Below, in pieces: positions 32,861-41,498 of a stretch of DNA of 64,000 nt. Position numbers and translations under genes: made by a program. Below the pieces are notes generated by a model that was given only the letters and a program-made list of their open reading frames with translations, was not told the origin of the DNA and ran no database searches. Each line of letters begins with the position of its first letter. Position 1 is the first letter of the stretch. The DNA comes from Pseudorhodoplanes sp. (GTDB lineage Bacteria; Pseudomonadota; Alphaproteobacteria; Rhizobiales; Xanthobacteraceae): contig JALHOD010000006.1 in the NCBI GenBank assembly GCA_022843165.1, positions 1 through 64,000 on the forward strand. The letters run 5' to 3'.

Positions 32861-34534
32861 TTACGGCGTGTCGTGGAGCCACTGGCGGATGATCGCGACC
32901 GTTTCGTGCGGGTTCTTCTCGGCGAGTTCGCCCACCTTCTGCACCGACTGCGCGTGCACCTGTCCCTGCACCTGCGCGATATCGATCATCGCCGAGGTGT
33001 GATTGGAGATCGCGACCGCCTGTTCGGAGCCCACCAGCGCCACGTTCGGGCCCGCCGCCACGAGGCCGGTGGCGGCGGCCACTTCCGCGACCTTTTCCGG
33101 CGTGATGATGCGGCGGACCAGCGGGCGGACCACGAAGAACAGCACCACCAGGCCGAGCAGCAGCATCACCAGCATCTCGACGCCGCGCATGATGTCGTCC
33201 TTGGTGAGCGCCAGACGCTCCAGCAGGTCGTTTGGCGGGGCCAGGGTGGCGCCCGGCGCTTCGGCCAGCCGCAGATTGACCACTTCCACCTGGTCGCCGC
33301 GCTTCTGGTCGAAGCCGATGGCGGAGCGCACCAGGGCGGCGATGCGGTCGATCTCCGCATTGTCGCGCGGCGCATAGACGACCTGCCCCTGGTCGTTGCG
33401 GGTGTAATTGCCGTCCACCAGCACCGCGACCGAGATGCGGTTGACCCGGCCGCCCTCGATCACCTCGGTCTTTGTGGTGCGGGAAATCTCGTAATTGACG
33501 ATTTCTTCCGACTTCTTGCTCTGGTCCTGCTTTTGATTCTGGTTGTCGCCCGGCTGCTGACGGGCGTTCGGCAATTCGTTGCCGACGGTGACCTGGTTGT
33601 CGCGTCCATCGGAACTGGCGGAGCTTTCCTCCCGGTTCTGGCTGGAGCGGACGACGCGGCCTTCCGGGTCGAAGCGGTCGGAAGTCTGGGTGATGCGGTT
33701 GAAATCGAAGTCGGCCGTCAACTGCACGCGGGCGCGGCCCGGACCGACCACCGAGGAGACGATCTGCTCCACCTGGTCGCGCATCCGGCGCTCGAAGGCG
33801 ACCTTGCGTTCGTCGGCGCCGAGCGAGAAGCCCTGCACCTGGTCGTCGGCGCCGTCGGCCAGAAGGCGGCCGGTCTCGTCCACGACCGACACCCGGTTCG
33901 GCTTCAGGCCGTTCACGGCAGAGGCCACGAGATGGCGGATGGCGCGCACCTGCTGGGTGTCGAGGGAGCCGCGCAGCTTCAGCACGATCGACGCGGAGGG
34001 TTCCGGCTTGTCGCGGGAAAACAGCGGACGTTCCGGCAGCACCAGATGCACGCGCGCGGTCTGCACGCGGTCGAGGGCGCGGATGGTGCGGGACAGCTCG
34101 CCTTCCAGCGCGCGCAGATGATTGATGTTCTGGACGAAGCTGGTGGCGCCGAGGGCATCCGACTTGTCGAAGATCTCGTAACCGACGCCGCCGCCCTTGG
34201 GCAGGTTCGATTCGGCCATCTTCATCCGCAGCCGGGTGACCTGCTCCTTGGGCACCATGATGAGGGTGCCGTCGTTGCGGGCGACATAGGGTATCGCCTG
34301 CCGCTCCAGTTCCTTCATGATGGCGGAGGCGTCCTCGATCGCGAGGTCCGAATACAGCACCGTCATCTGCGGCGCGGTGACGCGCAGAATGATGAAGGCG
34401 AAGAATCCGATCAGGGCCACAGCGACAGCGGCCATGGCCGCGATGCGCGTCACGCCCAGTGTTTTCACAAACTCGACAAGGCCCTGCACGAAAGTCCCCC
34501 CAAGGGATTCGAACACCACATGTTCACCCGGCAA
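32861..34534 (-). CDS. fliF: Flagellar MS-ring protein FliF
   Basis: A 557-residue protein with two transmembrane helices (about residues 30-52 and 455-475). The periplasmic YscJ/FliF ring-building domains lie between them (VLYSDLAIEDASAIMKELERQAIPY, LPKGGGVGYEIFDKSDALGATSFVQNINHLRALEGELSRTI). A C-terminal cytoplasmic tail contacts FliG. It is the first gene of the fliF-fliG-fliH-fliN-flbD operon, the class II entry point of the flagellar cascade. Confidence 0.95.
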   Translation of the reverse strand: MPGEHVVFESLGGTFVQGLVEFVKTLGVTRIAAMAAVAVALIGFFAFIILRVTAPQMTVLYSDLAIEDASAIMKELERQAIPYVARNDGTLIMVPKEQVTRLRMKMAESNLPKGGGVGYEIFDKSDALGATSFVQNINHLRALEGELSRTIRALDRVQTARVHLVLPERPLFSRDKPEPSASIVLKLRGSLDTQQVRAIRHLVASAVNGLKPNRVSVVDETGRLLADGADDQVQGFSLGADERKVAFERRMRDQVEQIVSSVVGPGRARVQLTADFDFNRITQTSDRFDPEGRVVRSSQNREESSASSDGRDNQVTVGNELPNARQQPGDNQNQKQDQSKKSEEIVNYEISRTTKTEVIEGGRVNRISVAVLVDGNYTRNDQGQVVYAPRDNAEIDRIAALVRSAIGFDQKRGDQVEVVNLRLAEAPGATLAPPNDLLERLALTKDDIMRGVEMLVMLLLGLVVLFFVVRPLVRRIITPEKVAEVAAATGLVAAGPNVALVGSEQAVAISNHTSAMIDIAQVQGQVHAQSVQKVGELAEKNPHETVAIIRQWLHDTP

Positions 34535-34593
34535 AAAATGCCCGGTTCATGGTTTCCATCTGGTTAATGCGGGGGCCCGCGATGCGGGTTGGG

Positions 34594-34623
34594 CAAAGAA
34601 AAAGGCGGGCTTTGGGGCCCGCC
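34594..34623 (-). terminator. Rho-independent terminator
   Basis: On the minus strand GGCGGGC-CCCAAA-GCCCGCC (34604-34623) is followed by TTTTTCTTT. It ends the transcript of the gene at 34678-35070 and separates it from the fliF operon. Confidence 0.88.
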
Positions 34624-34677
34624 GGGATCAAAAACGCTTCTGATGGAGAATTTTGAGTTGCCCGATTGCAACGATCT

Positions 34678-35070
34678 CTAGTTGCAATAGTCGTGGCGGC
34701 CATAGCCGATATCGGTGACGCAGGGCGCGCGATAGCGAAGGACGGCCTTGGCCGACTTCTTCACATAGACCCGCTTCACGACCGGAGCGCCCTCGAGCGG
34801 CAGCCGGCGCAGGTAATAGCCGCGCACATAGACATATTTGTAGCCCTTGGGCGTGGCGTAGATCGGCTCGCGGAAAGGATAGCCGAAGCTGGTATCGGCC
34901 GGCGTCCAGGCCTGACCGATCGGCGGAATGAACACCGGGACCGCCTCATAGCCGGGCGGCACCTCGTAGCCCGCGGCCGCCCCAATCGCCAGGCGGCGTC
35001 CGGCAAAGGCGTCGCCGGCCGACAGCACCGTAAACGCCAGGGCGAAGATCAGCAGAATGGGCCGCGTCAT
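34678..35070 (-). CDS. Small exported Tyr/Pro-rich protein of unknown function
   Basis: A 130-residue protein with a signal peptide (MTRPILLIFALAFTVLSAGDAFA). The mature part is rich in Tyr, Pro and Arg (YEVPPGYEAVPVFIPP, GYKYVYVRGYYLRRLPL) and ends with two cysteines (APCVTDIGYG and DYCN) that could form a disulfide. I recognise no domain. It has its own terminator and lies between fliF and sciP in the same orientation. Confidence 0.65.
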   Translation of the reverse strand: MTRPILLIFALAFTVLSAGDAFAGRRLAIGAAAGYEVPPGYEAVPVFIPPIGQAWTPADTSFGYPFREPIYATPKGYKYVYVRGYYLRRLPLEGAPVVKRVYVKKSAKAVLRYRAPCVTDIGYGRHDYCN

Positions 35071-35235
35071 GTGAATCTCCCGTCACGCCCGGATCTCTGC
35101 TTATAAGGCAAAATCGCGCCGAGGAAACCCAGGCGATCGCAGGCCTGCGGCAAAAGTCCGGCACAGGTGGGGAGAAAGGCAACGCCAGCCTTGCGGCTGG
35201 TGCGTCATTATCTCGGAGAACCGCCGGGAAACGGC

Positions 35236-35511
35236 TTACTGCCGGTATTGTTGAATGCGGGTGGTGCGCAGTCCGGCGAGTCCGTGCTGGTCGATGGAAT
35301 ACTGCCAGGACAGGAATTCCTCCGTCGTCAGCGTGTAGCGGTTACAGGCTTCCTCAAGCGAGAGGAGCCCGCCGCGTACGGCTGCGACGACCTCCGCCTT
35401 GCGGCGGATCACCCAACGTTTCGTGCTCGGAGGCGGAAGATCCGCAATCGTCAGCGGAGAACCGTCCGGCCCGATGACGTATTTCACCCTCGGGCGATGG
35501 GCATCTGTCAT
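35236..35511 (-). CDS. sciP: CtrA inhibitor SciP
   Basis: A 91-residue DUF1153 protein. After MTDAHRPRVKYVIGPDGSPLT comes the highly conserved helix-turn-helix core LPPPSTKRWVIRRKAEVVAAV, then GLLSLEEACNRYTLTTEEFLSW and GLAGLRTTRIQQYR. In Caulobacter SciP binds CtrA at target promoters and blocks CtrA-activated transcription after division onset. I chose ATG 35511 because it matches the family start; the frame extends to 35622 into the promoter. One perfect and one imperfect CtrA box lie upstream. Confidence 0.93.
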   Translation of the reverse strand: MTDAHRPRVKYVIGPDGSPLTIADLPPPSTKRWVIRRKAEVVAAVRGGLLSLEEACNRYTLTTEEFLSWQYSIDQHGLAGLRTTRIQQYRQ

Positions 35512-35564
35512 TGGTATACTCACACACTCGACCGACAAACTCCCCGGAATGTAATCGCCGCCGC

Positions 35565-35647
35565 TTAAGATTTGCCTAAGCGTCGCATTCAATTGGGAAA
35601 GGACGGGCACAGGCATGAGCATGCGCGAGGTCTTAACTGCTTCTTAA
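35565..35647. promoter_or_regulatory. Two CtrA boxes upstream of sciP
   Basis: TTAA-N7-TTAA at 35633-35647 is exact and lies 122 bases upstream of sciP. TTAA-N7-CTAA at 35565-35579 has one mismatch and lies 54 bases upstream. Both are in the 161-base gap between flgD and sciP, which fits CtrA-driven sciP transcription and hence negative feedback. Confidence 0.65.
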
Positions 35648-35672
35648 TGCGGCGATTAAAATTGAAAACAGA

Positions 35673-36365
35673 TTACGAGCCGCTGCTTTCTGCCGGCGCT
35701 TGGTAGCGCACAACGCGCTTGATCTTGTCGATCGTATAATCCTTGCCGCCGACATTCAGGACGGGCGGAGACTTCGAGACGTCGACTGAATCCACGACGC
35801 CTTGTGTTTCCGTCGACACCGCGACGGTCTGTCCGCTCGCATCGGTCGCGGTGATCGACATGGTGTATTCGCCGTCGGGCATCGCATTGCCGCTGTTGTT
35901 CTTGCCGTCCCAGACGAAATTCTGCGTGCCCGCCTGCAGCGAGAAGGTTCCGGTATAGACGGTGGAACCGGCTGCGTTCTGGATGTTGATGGTCGCAGTC
36001 GAAGGCTTGGTCGCGTTGAAGCTCCAGCCGGCTCTGCCGTTGGCGAGCGTCGTGGTCCTGCCTTCGATGGCCACGATATGGCCGACATAACCGAGAGCCT
36101 GCGTCGTCTGCATCGATTGCTGCACGGATAACAGCGCGGCGAGTTGATCGTTCGATTTCAGTTGCTGCTCGACCTGCGCGAACTGTACAAGCTGCTGCGT
36201 GAACTGGTTGGTGTCGAGCGGGTCGAGCGGATTCTGGTTCTTCAGCTGCGTGGTGAGCAGCGTGAGAAAGGTCTGGAAATTGTCCGCCAGCGTGACGGTC
36301 GTCGGCTTTGTGCCGCTTCCGGTGACCGCGGATGTGACGCTGGTTGTGACGCCGTCGACAGCCAT
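35673..36365 (-). CDS. flgD: Flagellar hook cap protein FlgD
   Basis: A 230-residue protein with the conserved N-terminal FlgD motif (DNFQTFLTLLTTQLKNQNPLDPLDTNQFTQQLVQFAQVEQQLK) and the C-terminal tudor/Ig-like domains (FVWDGKNNSGNAMPDGEYTMSITATDASGQ). FlgD caps the growing hook. It starts 9 bases after the fliK stop, so the two are co-transcribed. Confidence 0.93.
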   Translation of the reverse strand: MAVDGVTTSVTSAVTGSGTKPTTVTLADNFQTFLTLLTTQLKNQNPLDPLDTNQFTQQLVQFAQVEQQLKSNDQLAALLSVQQSMQTTQALGYVGHIVAIEGRTTTLANGRAGWSFNATKPSTATINIQNAAGSTVYTGTFSLQAGTQNFVWDGKNNSGNAMPDGEYTMSITATDASGQTVAVSTETQGVVDSVDVSKSPPVLNVGGKDYTIDKIKRVVRYQAPAESSGS

Positions 36366-36374
36366 GACGCGCTC

Positions 36375-37892
36375 CTAGATTCTGATATCGACGCCGCTGC
36401 CCAGGCCGAGCACACGGTTGTAACCGCTGACGGCTTCGGCCGGCAGCACATCGGCATCCGGGATGATCCCGCGTTCCGGATTGCGCTGGTTCTGATCGCG
36501 CGCCTCGCGCTGGGCGTTGCCCTGATCGCGCAGGCTGAATTCCATGGCGTTGTCCGATGTCTTGAGGCCGGCCTGCTGCAGCGCGCGTTCCAGCGTGGAC
36601 GCATCGCGGCGCAGGAGGTCGTAGGTGTCCGAACGCTCGATCACCAGACGCGATTTGACGTTACCTTCGCGGTCGACGTCGAGACGCACATCAATGCGGC
36701 CGAGCTCGGGCGGATCAAGGCGGATTTCGAAGCGGTTGTTGCCGGCGCGCGCTTGGGCCGCGATTTCGACCGCGATGCCGGAGACCGGCACGGCGGTGGC
36801 GGCCATCAGCGGCGTGCGCAGATTATTGACCGCAAGGGACGCTGCGTCCGGCACCGCGACTGTCGGGGTTGGGAGAGCAGGATTGGTGGTGTCGAAATTC
36901 TGCGCCGCCGGCACGGAGGCTGGCTTTTGTTGCGCGGGCTCGGCTGCATTGACCGCGTCGGCGCGCGACTTGCCGTCGACCGGCTGCTGCGAGGCGTCCT
37001 CGTCCTGGATCGGCGGGCGTGTCTCCGGCGCGGTCCTGGCCTGCTGCGGGAGTTCGGGCTGCTTGCCCGACTCCACAGGCGCGTCGGGAGTCTCGAGCGT
37101 CACATCGCCCGCTTTCAATTCGGTCTTGCCTTTGCTGTCCGGCGTGTCCTTGCCGTCCTTGGACGTTCCGGGTTTGGCGACAACCGGCAGCACGGGAGCG
37201 GCGATCCCCGGCGCGAGTTCCGGCGTGCCGGAGGTATCTGGCGCGGTGGCGGCGGCGGGTGCGGAAACCTGTCCGGCCGGTGTCACGGTCAATGCGGGAT
37301 CAGCTTCGCCCTCGGCGCCGGCCGCAACGGTCGGATCAAGCGCGGCCGTTGCCGGCACCACCGCGGCTTGCGGAGTGACGGCGGGTTGCGGCGGGGCGAT
37401 CTCGACTTCCGCGTCTGCCAAGGCGACATCCGTAGCTGCTGGGTCGGAATCCTTTGCCGTTTCCTCGGCGCCCGGAATCTCCGGCACGATCTCGCCGACG
37501 ACTGGGGTCTCACCCGGAGCCGCGACGTCTTCGGCCGGGGCCGCCTCGGCGGCGGGCGTGTCGTCCGCGTTGTCAGAGCTTTTGGCGCCGGTTCTGGTGT
37601 CCGGGCTGTCTGAAGCGGCGGTTTTCTTTGAATCGCCAGGGGGCGGCGCCGAATCCCGCGTCTGGGTCGCTGGCTCGGACGGCTCCGGCCGGCGAGGTCC
37701 ATGATCGGGGGGCGGCGCGCCGGTCTCCAGCAGCATCTCAAAAGGCGTATCCGCCTCGGACGCCAGGCCCGAGGACCTGCGGTTCTGCAGGGCGGCGTAG
37801 TGGCTCGACAGGGCGATTGTTTCGGACGCGACGCTCGGCACGGCAAAACCTCGGGCAAAAGATGTCTCTGGACAGACCTTTGCAATCGCCAC
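36375..37892 (-). CDS. fliK: Flagellar hook-length control protein FliK
   Basis: A 505-residue protein. The first about 370 residues are low-complexity, rich in Ala, Pro, Asp and Glu. The C-terminal Flg_hook domain (from about 375: RFEIRLDPPELGRIDVRLDVDREGNVKSRLVIERSDTYDLLRRD, LERALQQAGLKT) is typical of FliK. FliK measures hook length and switches export specificity. The assigned start is GTG at 37892; the N-terminal repetitive nature makes the start uncertain. Confidence 0.85.
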   Translation of the reverse strand: MAIAKVCPETSFARGFAVPSVASETIALSSHYAALQNRRSSGLASEADTPFEMLLETGAPPPDHGPRRPEPSEPATQTRDSAPPPGDSKKTAASDSPDTRTGAKSSDNADDTPAAEAAPAEDVAAPGETPVVGEIVPEIPGAEETAKDSDPAATDVALADAEVEIAPPQPAVTPQAAVVPATAALDPTVAAGAEGEADPALTVTPAGQVSAPAAATAPDTSGTPELAPGIAAPVLPVVAKPGTSKDGKDTPDSKGKTELKAGDVTLETPDAPVESGKQPELPQQARTAPETRPPIQDEDASQQPVDGKSRADAVNAAEPAQQKPASVPAAQNFDTTNPALPTPTVAVPDAASLAVNNLRTPLMAATAVPVSGIAVEIAAQARAGNNRFEIRLDPPELGRIDVRLDVDREGNVKSRLVIERSDTYDLLRRDASTLERALQQAGLKTSDNAMEFSLRDQGNAQREARDQNQRNPERGIIPDADVLPAEAVSGYNRVLGLGSGVDIRI

Positions 37893-38155
37893 GCCAGCCG
37901 GACCGGATTCTTAAAAATCTTTTATATTCAATATCTTGTAAAAAAACGCGCGGAGAGAGGCCGGCCCGCCGGCCGGCTTCGCTCGGCAAGAAATGCCGTC
38001 CGGCAGTCCCTATATGCCGTGTCGGTGGCCACGCGGCGCCCTCGTTGCACAGCTAGGCGCGCGCCTATACTAAGAAGATCGGCTGGGGGACTGCCGGACC
38101 GAGGCTCATCGGGGCGCATATAAAAAGAGGAGTGCGGCGGCGGCCGCGACCCGGA

Positions 38156-39352
38156 ATGCTGAACAGTCTCGATCTCAAGGGTGAGCCGAAGAACACGCGC
38201 GTGGTGGTGGCCATGTCGGGCGGGGTGGATTCCTCGGTCACGGCCGCGATCCTGGCGTCCGAAGGCTATGACGTGGTCGGCGTCACCCTGCAGCTTTACG
38301 ATCATGGCGCCGCGATCCATCGCAAGGGCGCCTGCTGCGCCGGCCGCGACATCCATGATGCGCGCGCGGTGGCCGAGAAGCTCGGGATCCCGCATTACGT
38401 TCTGGATTACGAAAGCCGCTTCAAGGAAGCGGTGATCGACCGGTTCGCCGAGAGCTATGCTGGCGGCGAGACGCCGGTGCCGTGCATCTCCTGCAACCAG
38501 TCCATCAAGTTCCGCGACCTGCTCGAGACCGCGAAGGAACTGGGCGCCGACGTGATGGCGACCGGACATTACATCGCTTCGCGCGCCTTGCCGTCCGGCG
38601 AGCGCGGTCTGTTTCGCGCGCGCGAGGACGAGCGTGACCAGAGCTATTTCCTGTTCGCCACCACCCGCGACCAGCTCGCCATGCTGCGCTTTCCGCTGGG
38701 CGACCTGACCAAGACACAGACGCGCGAACTGGCGCGCCGCTACGGCCTGTCGGTCGCCGACAAGGAGGACAGCCAGGACATCTGTTTCGTGCCGCAAGGT
38801 AAATATACCGACGTGATCGAGCGCCTGATGCCGGGCGCCGCCGACAAGGGCGACATTGTCGACCTTGAGGGAAACGTGCTCGGCCATCACGACGGCATCA
38901 TCCGTTTCACCGTCGGCCAGCGCAAAGGCCTGGGCATCGCCGCCGGCGCGCCGCTCTATGTAATCAAGCTCGACGCCGCCAATCGCCGCGTCATCGTCGG
39001 TCCGCGCGAGGCCTTGCGAACGCGCCGCATCCTGCTGCGCGACATCAACTGGATCGGCGACGGCTCGATCGAGAATGCCGTCGCTGCGGGCCGCCGCGAG
39101 GTCTTCGTGAAAGTGCGCTCCACGCGTGCGCCGCAGCCGGGCTGGCTGACGCGCGGCGAGGGCGATTACGAGGTCGAACTGATCGGCGGCGAGGACGGCG
39201 TATCGCCCGGCCAGGCTTGCGTGTTCTATGACGCGATCGATGGCCAGTCGCGCGTCCTGGGCGGCGGCTTCATCCGCGGCACCGTGGCGATGACCGAGCC
39301 GGTCGCCGCCCGCAGCTCCGACGGGCTTTCCGTGATGCCGTTGCGCGCATAA
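38156..39352 (+). CDS. mnmA: tRNA-specific 2-thiouridylase MnmA
   Basis: A 398-residue protein with the N-terminal PP-loop ATP-pyrophosphatase motif ([17 protein letters not shown]), the catalytic cysteine region [12 protein letters not shown] with the second cysteine in DSQDICFVP, and the C-terminal tRNA-binding domains ([12 protein letters not shown]). It makes s2U34 in tRNAs for Lys, Glu and Gln. The start is uncertain: AGAGGAG lies directly before a GTG at 38132, too close for normal use. ATG 38156 is the first ATG, and the conserved domain begins only at about residue 15. Confidence 0.93.
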   Translation: MLNSLDLKGEPKNTRVVVAMSGGVDSSVTAAILASEGYDVVGVTLQLYDHGAAIHRKGACCAGRDIHDARAVAEKLGIPHYVLDYESRFKEAVIDRFAESYAGGETPVPCISCNQSIKFRDLLETAKELGADVMATGHYIASRALPSGERGLFRAREDERDQSYFLFATTRDQLAMLRFPLGDLTKTQTRELARRYGLSVADKEDSQDICFVPQGKYTDVIERLMPGAADKGDIVDLEGNVLGHHDGIIRFTVGQRKGLGIAAGAPLYVIKLDAANRRVIVGPREALRTRRILLRDINWIGDGSIENAVAAGRREVFVKVRSTRAPQPGWLTRGEGDYEVELIGGEDGVSPGQACVFYDAIDGQSRVLGGGFIRGTVAMTEPVAARSSDGLSVMPLRA

Positions 39353-39366
39353 CGAAGGCCGCAGGC

Positions 39367-40011
39367 ATGGGGGACATCGATAAGGCGACGGTGACGAAGG
39401 CCTATGCGCGCTGGGCGCCAGTCTATGATCTGGTGTTCGGCCGCGTGTTCGAGCAGGGCCGCAAGTCGTCGATTGCGGCGGCCGAGCGCATCGGCGGCCG
39501 CATCCTGGAAGTCGGCGTGGGTACCGGCATTTCGCTGCCCGACTATTCGCGCAAGAACAGACTGGTCGGCATCGACATTTCCGAGCCCATGCTGCGCAAG
39601 GCGAAGGAGCGCGTCGCGCAGTTCAATCTGACCAATGTCGAGGCGCTTTCGGTGATGGACGTCTCGCATCTCGGTTTTCCGGACAACAGCTTCGACGTGG
39701 TGGTGGCGCAATATGTCATTACCGCGGTGCCGGACCCGGAAGCCGCGCTTGCGGAGTTCGCCCGCGTGCTGAAGCCGGGCGGCGAGATGATCCTGGTCAA
39801 TCACATCAGCGCCGAGAGTGGTCCGCGCCGCGCCTTCGAACTGGGTTTTGCGCCGATTGCGCGCCGGCTCGGCTGGCGGCCGGAATTCGAATGGGCGCGG
39901 CTGCAGCGCTGGATCGACAGTCGTCCCGACATGCGGGTGATCGACCGCACGCCGATGCCGCCGCTCGGGCATTTCTCCATGATCCGCTTCGGCAAGGCCG
40001 CGCGCGCCTGA
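39367..40011 (+). CDS. pmtA: Phosphatidylethanolamine N-methyltransferase PmtA
   Basis: A 214-residue class I SAM methyltransferase. AYARWAPVYDLVFGRVFEQGRK precedes the SAM motif ILEVGVGTGISLPDY, then GIDISEPMLRKAKERV, FDVVVAQYVITAVPDPEAAL and the end PPLGHFSMIRF. This matches the Rhodobacter/Sinorhizobium PmtA family, which methylates phosphatidylethanolamine to phosphatidylcholine at the inner membrane. It begins 15 bases after mnmA on the same strand. Confidence 0.88.
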   Translation: MGDIDKATVTKAYARWAPVYDLVFGRVFEQGRKSSIAAAERIGGRILEVGVGTGISLPDYSRKNRLVGIDISEPMLRKAKERVAQFNLTNVEALSVMDVSHLGFPDNSFDVVVAQYVITAVPDPEAALAEFARVLKPGGEMILVNHISAESGPRRAFELGFAPIARRLGWRPEFEWARLQRWIDSRPDMRVIDRTPMPPLGHFSMIRFGKAARA

Positions 40012-40072
40012 CGCGGCTGCGGAACCAGATCCCCGCCGCCGCCGTTATCCTGTCTGACGCGGGAGAACGATC

Positions 40073-40411
40073 ATGCGGACCTGGATGCTGGCTTCGGTGA
40101 CCCTGCTGCTGATCTTGAGCGGCGGGGCGCTTGCGCAGATGAAGGCGCCCGACCTTCCCGTCGGCATCACGCCGCCGGCGGCCGATCCGAAAGCCTGCGC
40201 CGAACACAATATGCAGGGGCGGGGCAGCCCGGCCGAAACACAGGGCCGCGGCGGCACGGACAGCGGATTAAGCGAGAAACTGGCGCAATCGGGCGGCGTG
40301 ATATGCCCGCCGCACAGTCCCGATTCCGAGATCCGGACGCCCGCGCCGGGTGGCGGCGAAACGCCGGTCATTCCCCCGCCCGATGCCGGACGCCGGGCCC
40401 CGTCCCGATAA
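40073..40411 (+). CDS. Small exported Pro/Gly-rich protein of unknown function
   Basis: A 112-residue protein with a signal peptide (MRTWMLASVTLLLILSGGALAQ) and a mature part rich in Pro and Gly with two cysteines (KACAEHN and GVICPPHSP). It looks disordered. No domain is recognised. GGGAGAACG lies 5 bases before ATG 40073. It follows pmtA by 61 bases. Confidence 0.55.
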   Translation: MRTWMLASVTLLLILSGGALAQMKAPDLPVGITPPAADPKACAEHNMQGRGSPAETQGRGGTDSGLSEKLAQSGGVICPPHSPDSEIRTPAPGGGETPVIPPPDAGRRAPSR

Positions 40412-40546
40412 CGCTGTTTCGGTGTTTTTCGTGCAGACGCCGGGCCGAACTTGACAGGTTTTCGGGCGGCTCCCTATATGCAGCCTCGCTTGCAGGCATA
40501 TCGGTCCCGGCCCGGCCATTTGGGAGGGTGCCGCCTGCAACCTGGC

Positions 40547-40623
40547 GGCGGGGTAGCTCAGTTGGTTAGAGCAGAGGAATCATAATCCTTGTGTCGGCGG
40601 TTCGAATCCGTCCCTCGCTACCA
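40547..40623 (+). tRNA. tRNA-Met (anticodon CAT, elongator type)
   Basis: A 77-base cloverleaf with CCA encoded. The acceptor GGCGGGG pairs with CCTCGCT (two G-U pairs). The D arm is GCTCAGTTGGTTAGAGC, the anticodon stem GAGGA/TCCTT carries loop ATCATAA (CAT), and the T arm is GGCGG-TTCGAAT-CCGTC. It resembles elongator tRNA-Met; it lacks the initiator's three G-C anticodon-stem pairs. Confidence 0.9.
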
Positions 40624-40704
40624 AATCTTTTCAGCCGGTCTGTTCTGCCTGAAAATCGTGACCACCGGACGCCGGGATGCCTCGCGACCTGGTTTTGTGA
40701 ATTT

Positions 40705-41175
40705 TCACCTGAAGGCCCGCAGGGCCGGTCCCCGAGTTCCGCGGCTGGCTATTTTCCTTGGCGCCTGGAAGTCGGATTTCCTCAGTAACAGATCCGCAAG
40801 TGTATAGCGGTCGAGCGTGGCCACGAAGCTATTGAGCGCTTCGTTCAGGATAGACGGCAGCTTGCAGCATCCCGTGACGATGCATTGGTTGCCGGTGGCA
40901 AAACACTCGACAAGCGCAAAGTCCGGCTCGGTGACGCGGATGACATCGCCGATATTGATGCGTTCCGGCGATCTGGCCAGGGTGAATCCGCCGGAACGGC
41001 CGCGCACGCCCTTGAGATGGCCGCTGCGGATGAGGATATTCACCACCTTCATCAGATGCGCTCGCGAAATGTCGTAGGTCCGCGAGGTTTCCTCGATGGT
41101 TATCAGGCGGTCTCCGGCCGCTGCGGCGTACATCAGCACGCGCAGGGCGTAATCTGAAAGTGTTGTCAGGCGCAT
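40705..41175 (-). CDS. nsrR: Nitric-oxide-sensing Rrf2 repressor NsrR
   Basis: A 156-residue Rrf2-family protein: MRLTTLSDYALRVLMYAA start, winged helix (TYDISRAHLMKVVNILIRSGHLKGVRGRSGGFTL) and the iron-sulfur ligand region ECFATGNQCIVTGCC with Cys91, Cys98 and Cys103/104. NO destroys the cluster and releases DNA. It appears second in an operon behind a 58-residue membrane protein. A matching 23-base palindrome lies between that gene and the divergent globin. The last about 20 residues are Arg/Ala-rich and less conserved. Confidence 0.88.
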   Translation of the reverse strand: MRLTTLSDYALRVLMYAAAAGDRLITIEETSRTYDISRAHLMKVVNILIRSGHLKGVRGRSGGFTLARSPERINIGDVIRVTEPDFALVECFATGNQCIVTGCCKLPSILNEALNSFVATLDRYTLADLLLRKSDFQAPRKIASRGTRGPALRAFR

Positions 41176-41228
41176 GCGATAGCCCGTTTGGTCCCCACAA
41201 GATTTTCCTCTGGCAAACCCGAATTTGC

Positions 41229-41405
41229 CTACACCAGGAAAATCACTGCGACCGCGCCAATAAACGACCATGCGAAGGAATTGATCAGCATCCGGAGCAG
41301 GTCGCGATTGTTCGCTTTTTCGACCCCCAGCACATTGCACACGATGTCTCCCGGCAAGAGAAAAAAAGAAGTCAATGTGCCGGTAAAGGATGCAGCGTGT
41401 CCCAT
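41229..41405 (-). CDS. Small membrane protein upstream of nsrR, unknown function
   Basis: A 58-residue protein starting MGHAASFTGTLTSFFLLPGD with two hydrophobic stretches (about residues 8-28 and 40-58, the last being FAWSFIGAVAVIFLV). It lies between the NsrR-type operator and nsrR in the same direction. It is probably the first gene of that operon and NO-responsive. I recognise no family. A longer frame to 41471 would run into the operator and is not used. Confidence 0.5.
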   Translation of the reverse strand: MGHAASFTGTLTSFFLLPGDIVCNVLGVEKANNRDLLRMLINSFAWSFIGAVAVIFLV

Positions 41406-41465
41406 TGGGTGTCTCCGGAATATCAGGAAGTGCCAGTATCTTGACAGTAAAGAATTACGCGCTAA

Positions 41466-41488
41466 AAGCAATATATTATATATATCTT
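41466..41488. promoter_or_regulatory. NsrR operator-like palindrome
   Basis: The 23-base element AAGCAATATAT-T-ATATATATCTT is symmetrical at 9 of 11 positions and has the AAG...CTT ends and 11-1-11 layout of known NsrR boxes. It sits 10 bases upstream of the globin ATG and 60 bases upstream of the small membrane-protein gene, so it could control both. Confidence 0.6.
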
Positions 41489-41498
41489 AAAGGGCAAC

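Noticed and set aside
31319-34567. 1082-codon open frame antisense to fliH-fliG-fliF
   Set aside because: The longest open frame of the window, but it mirrors three certain flagellar genes and has no ribosome site or domain.
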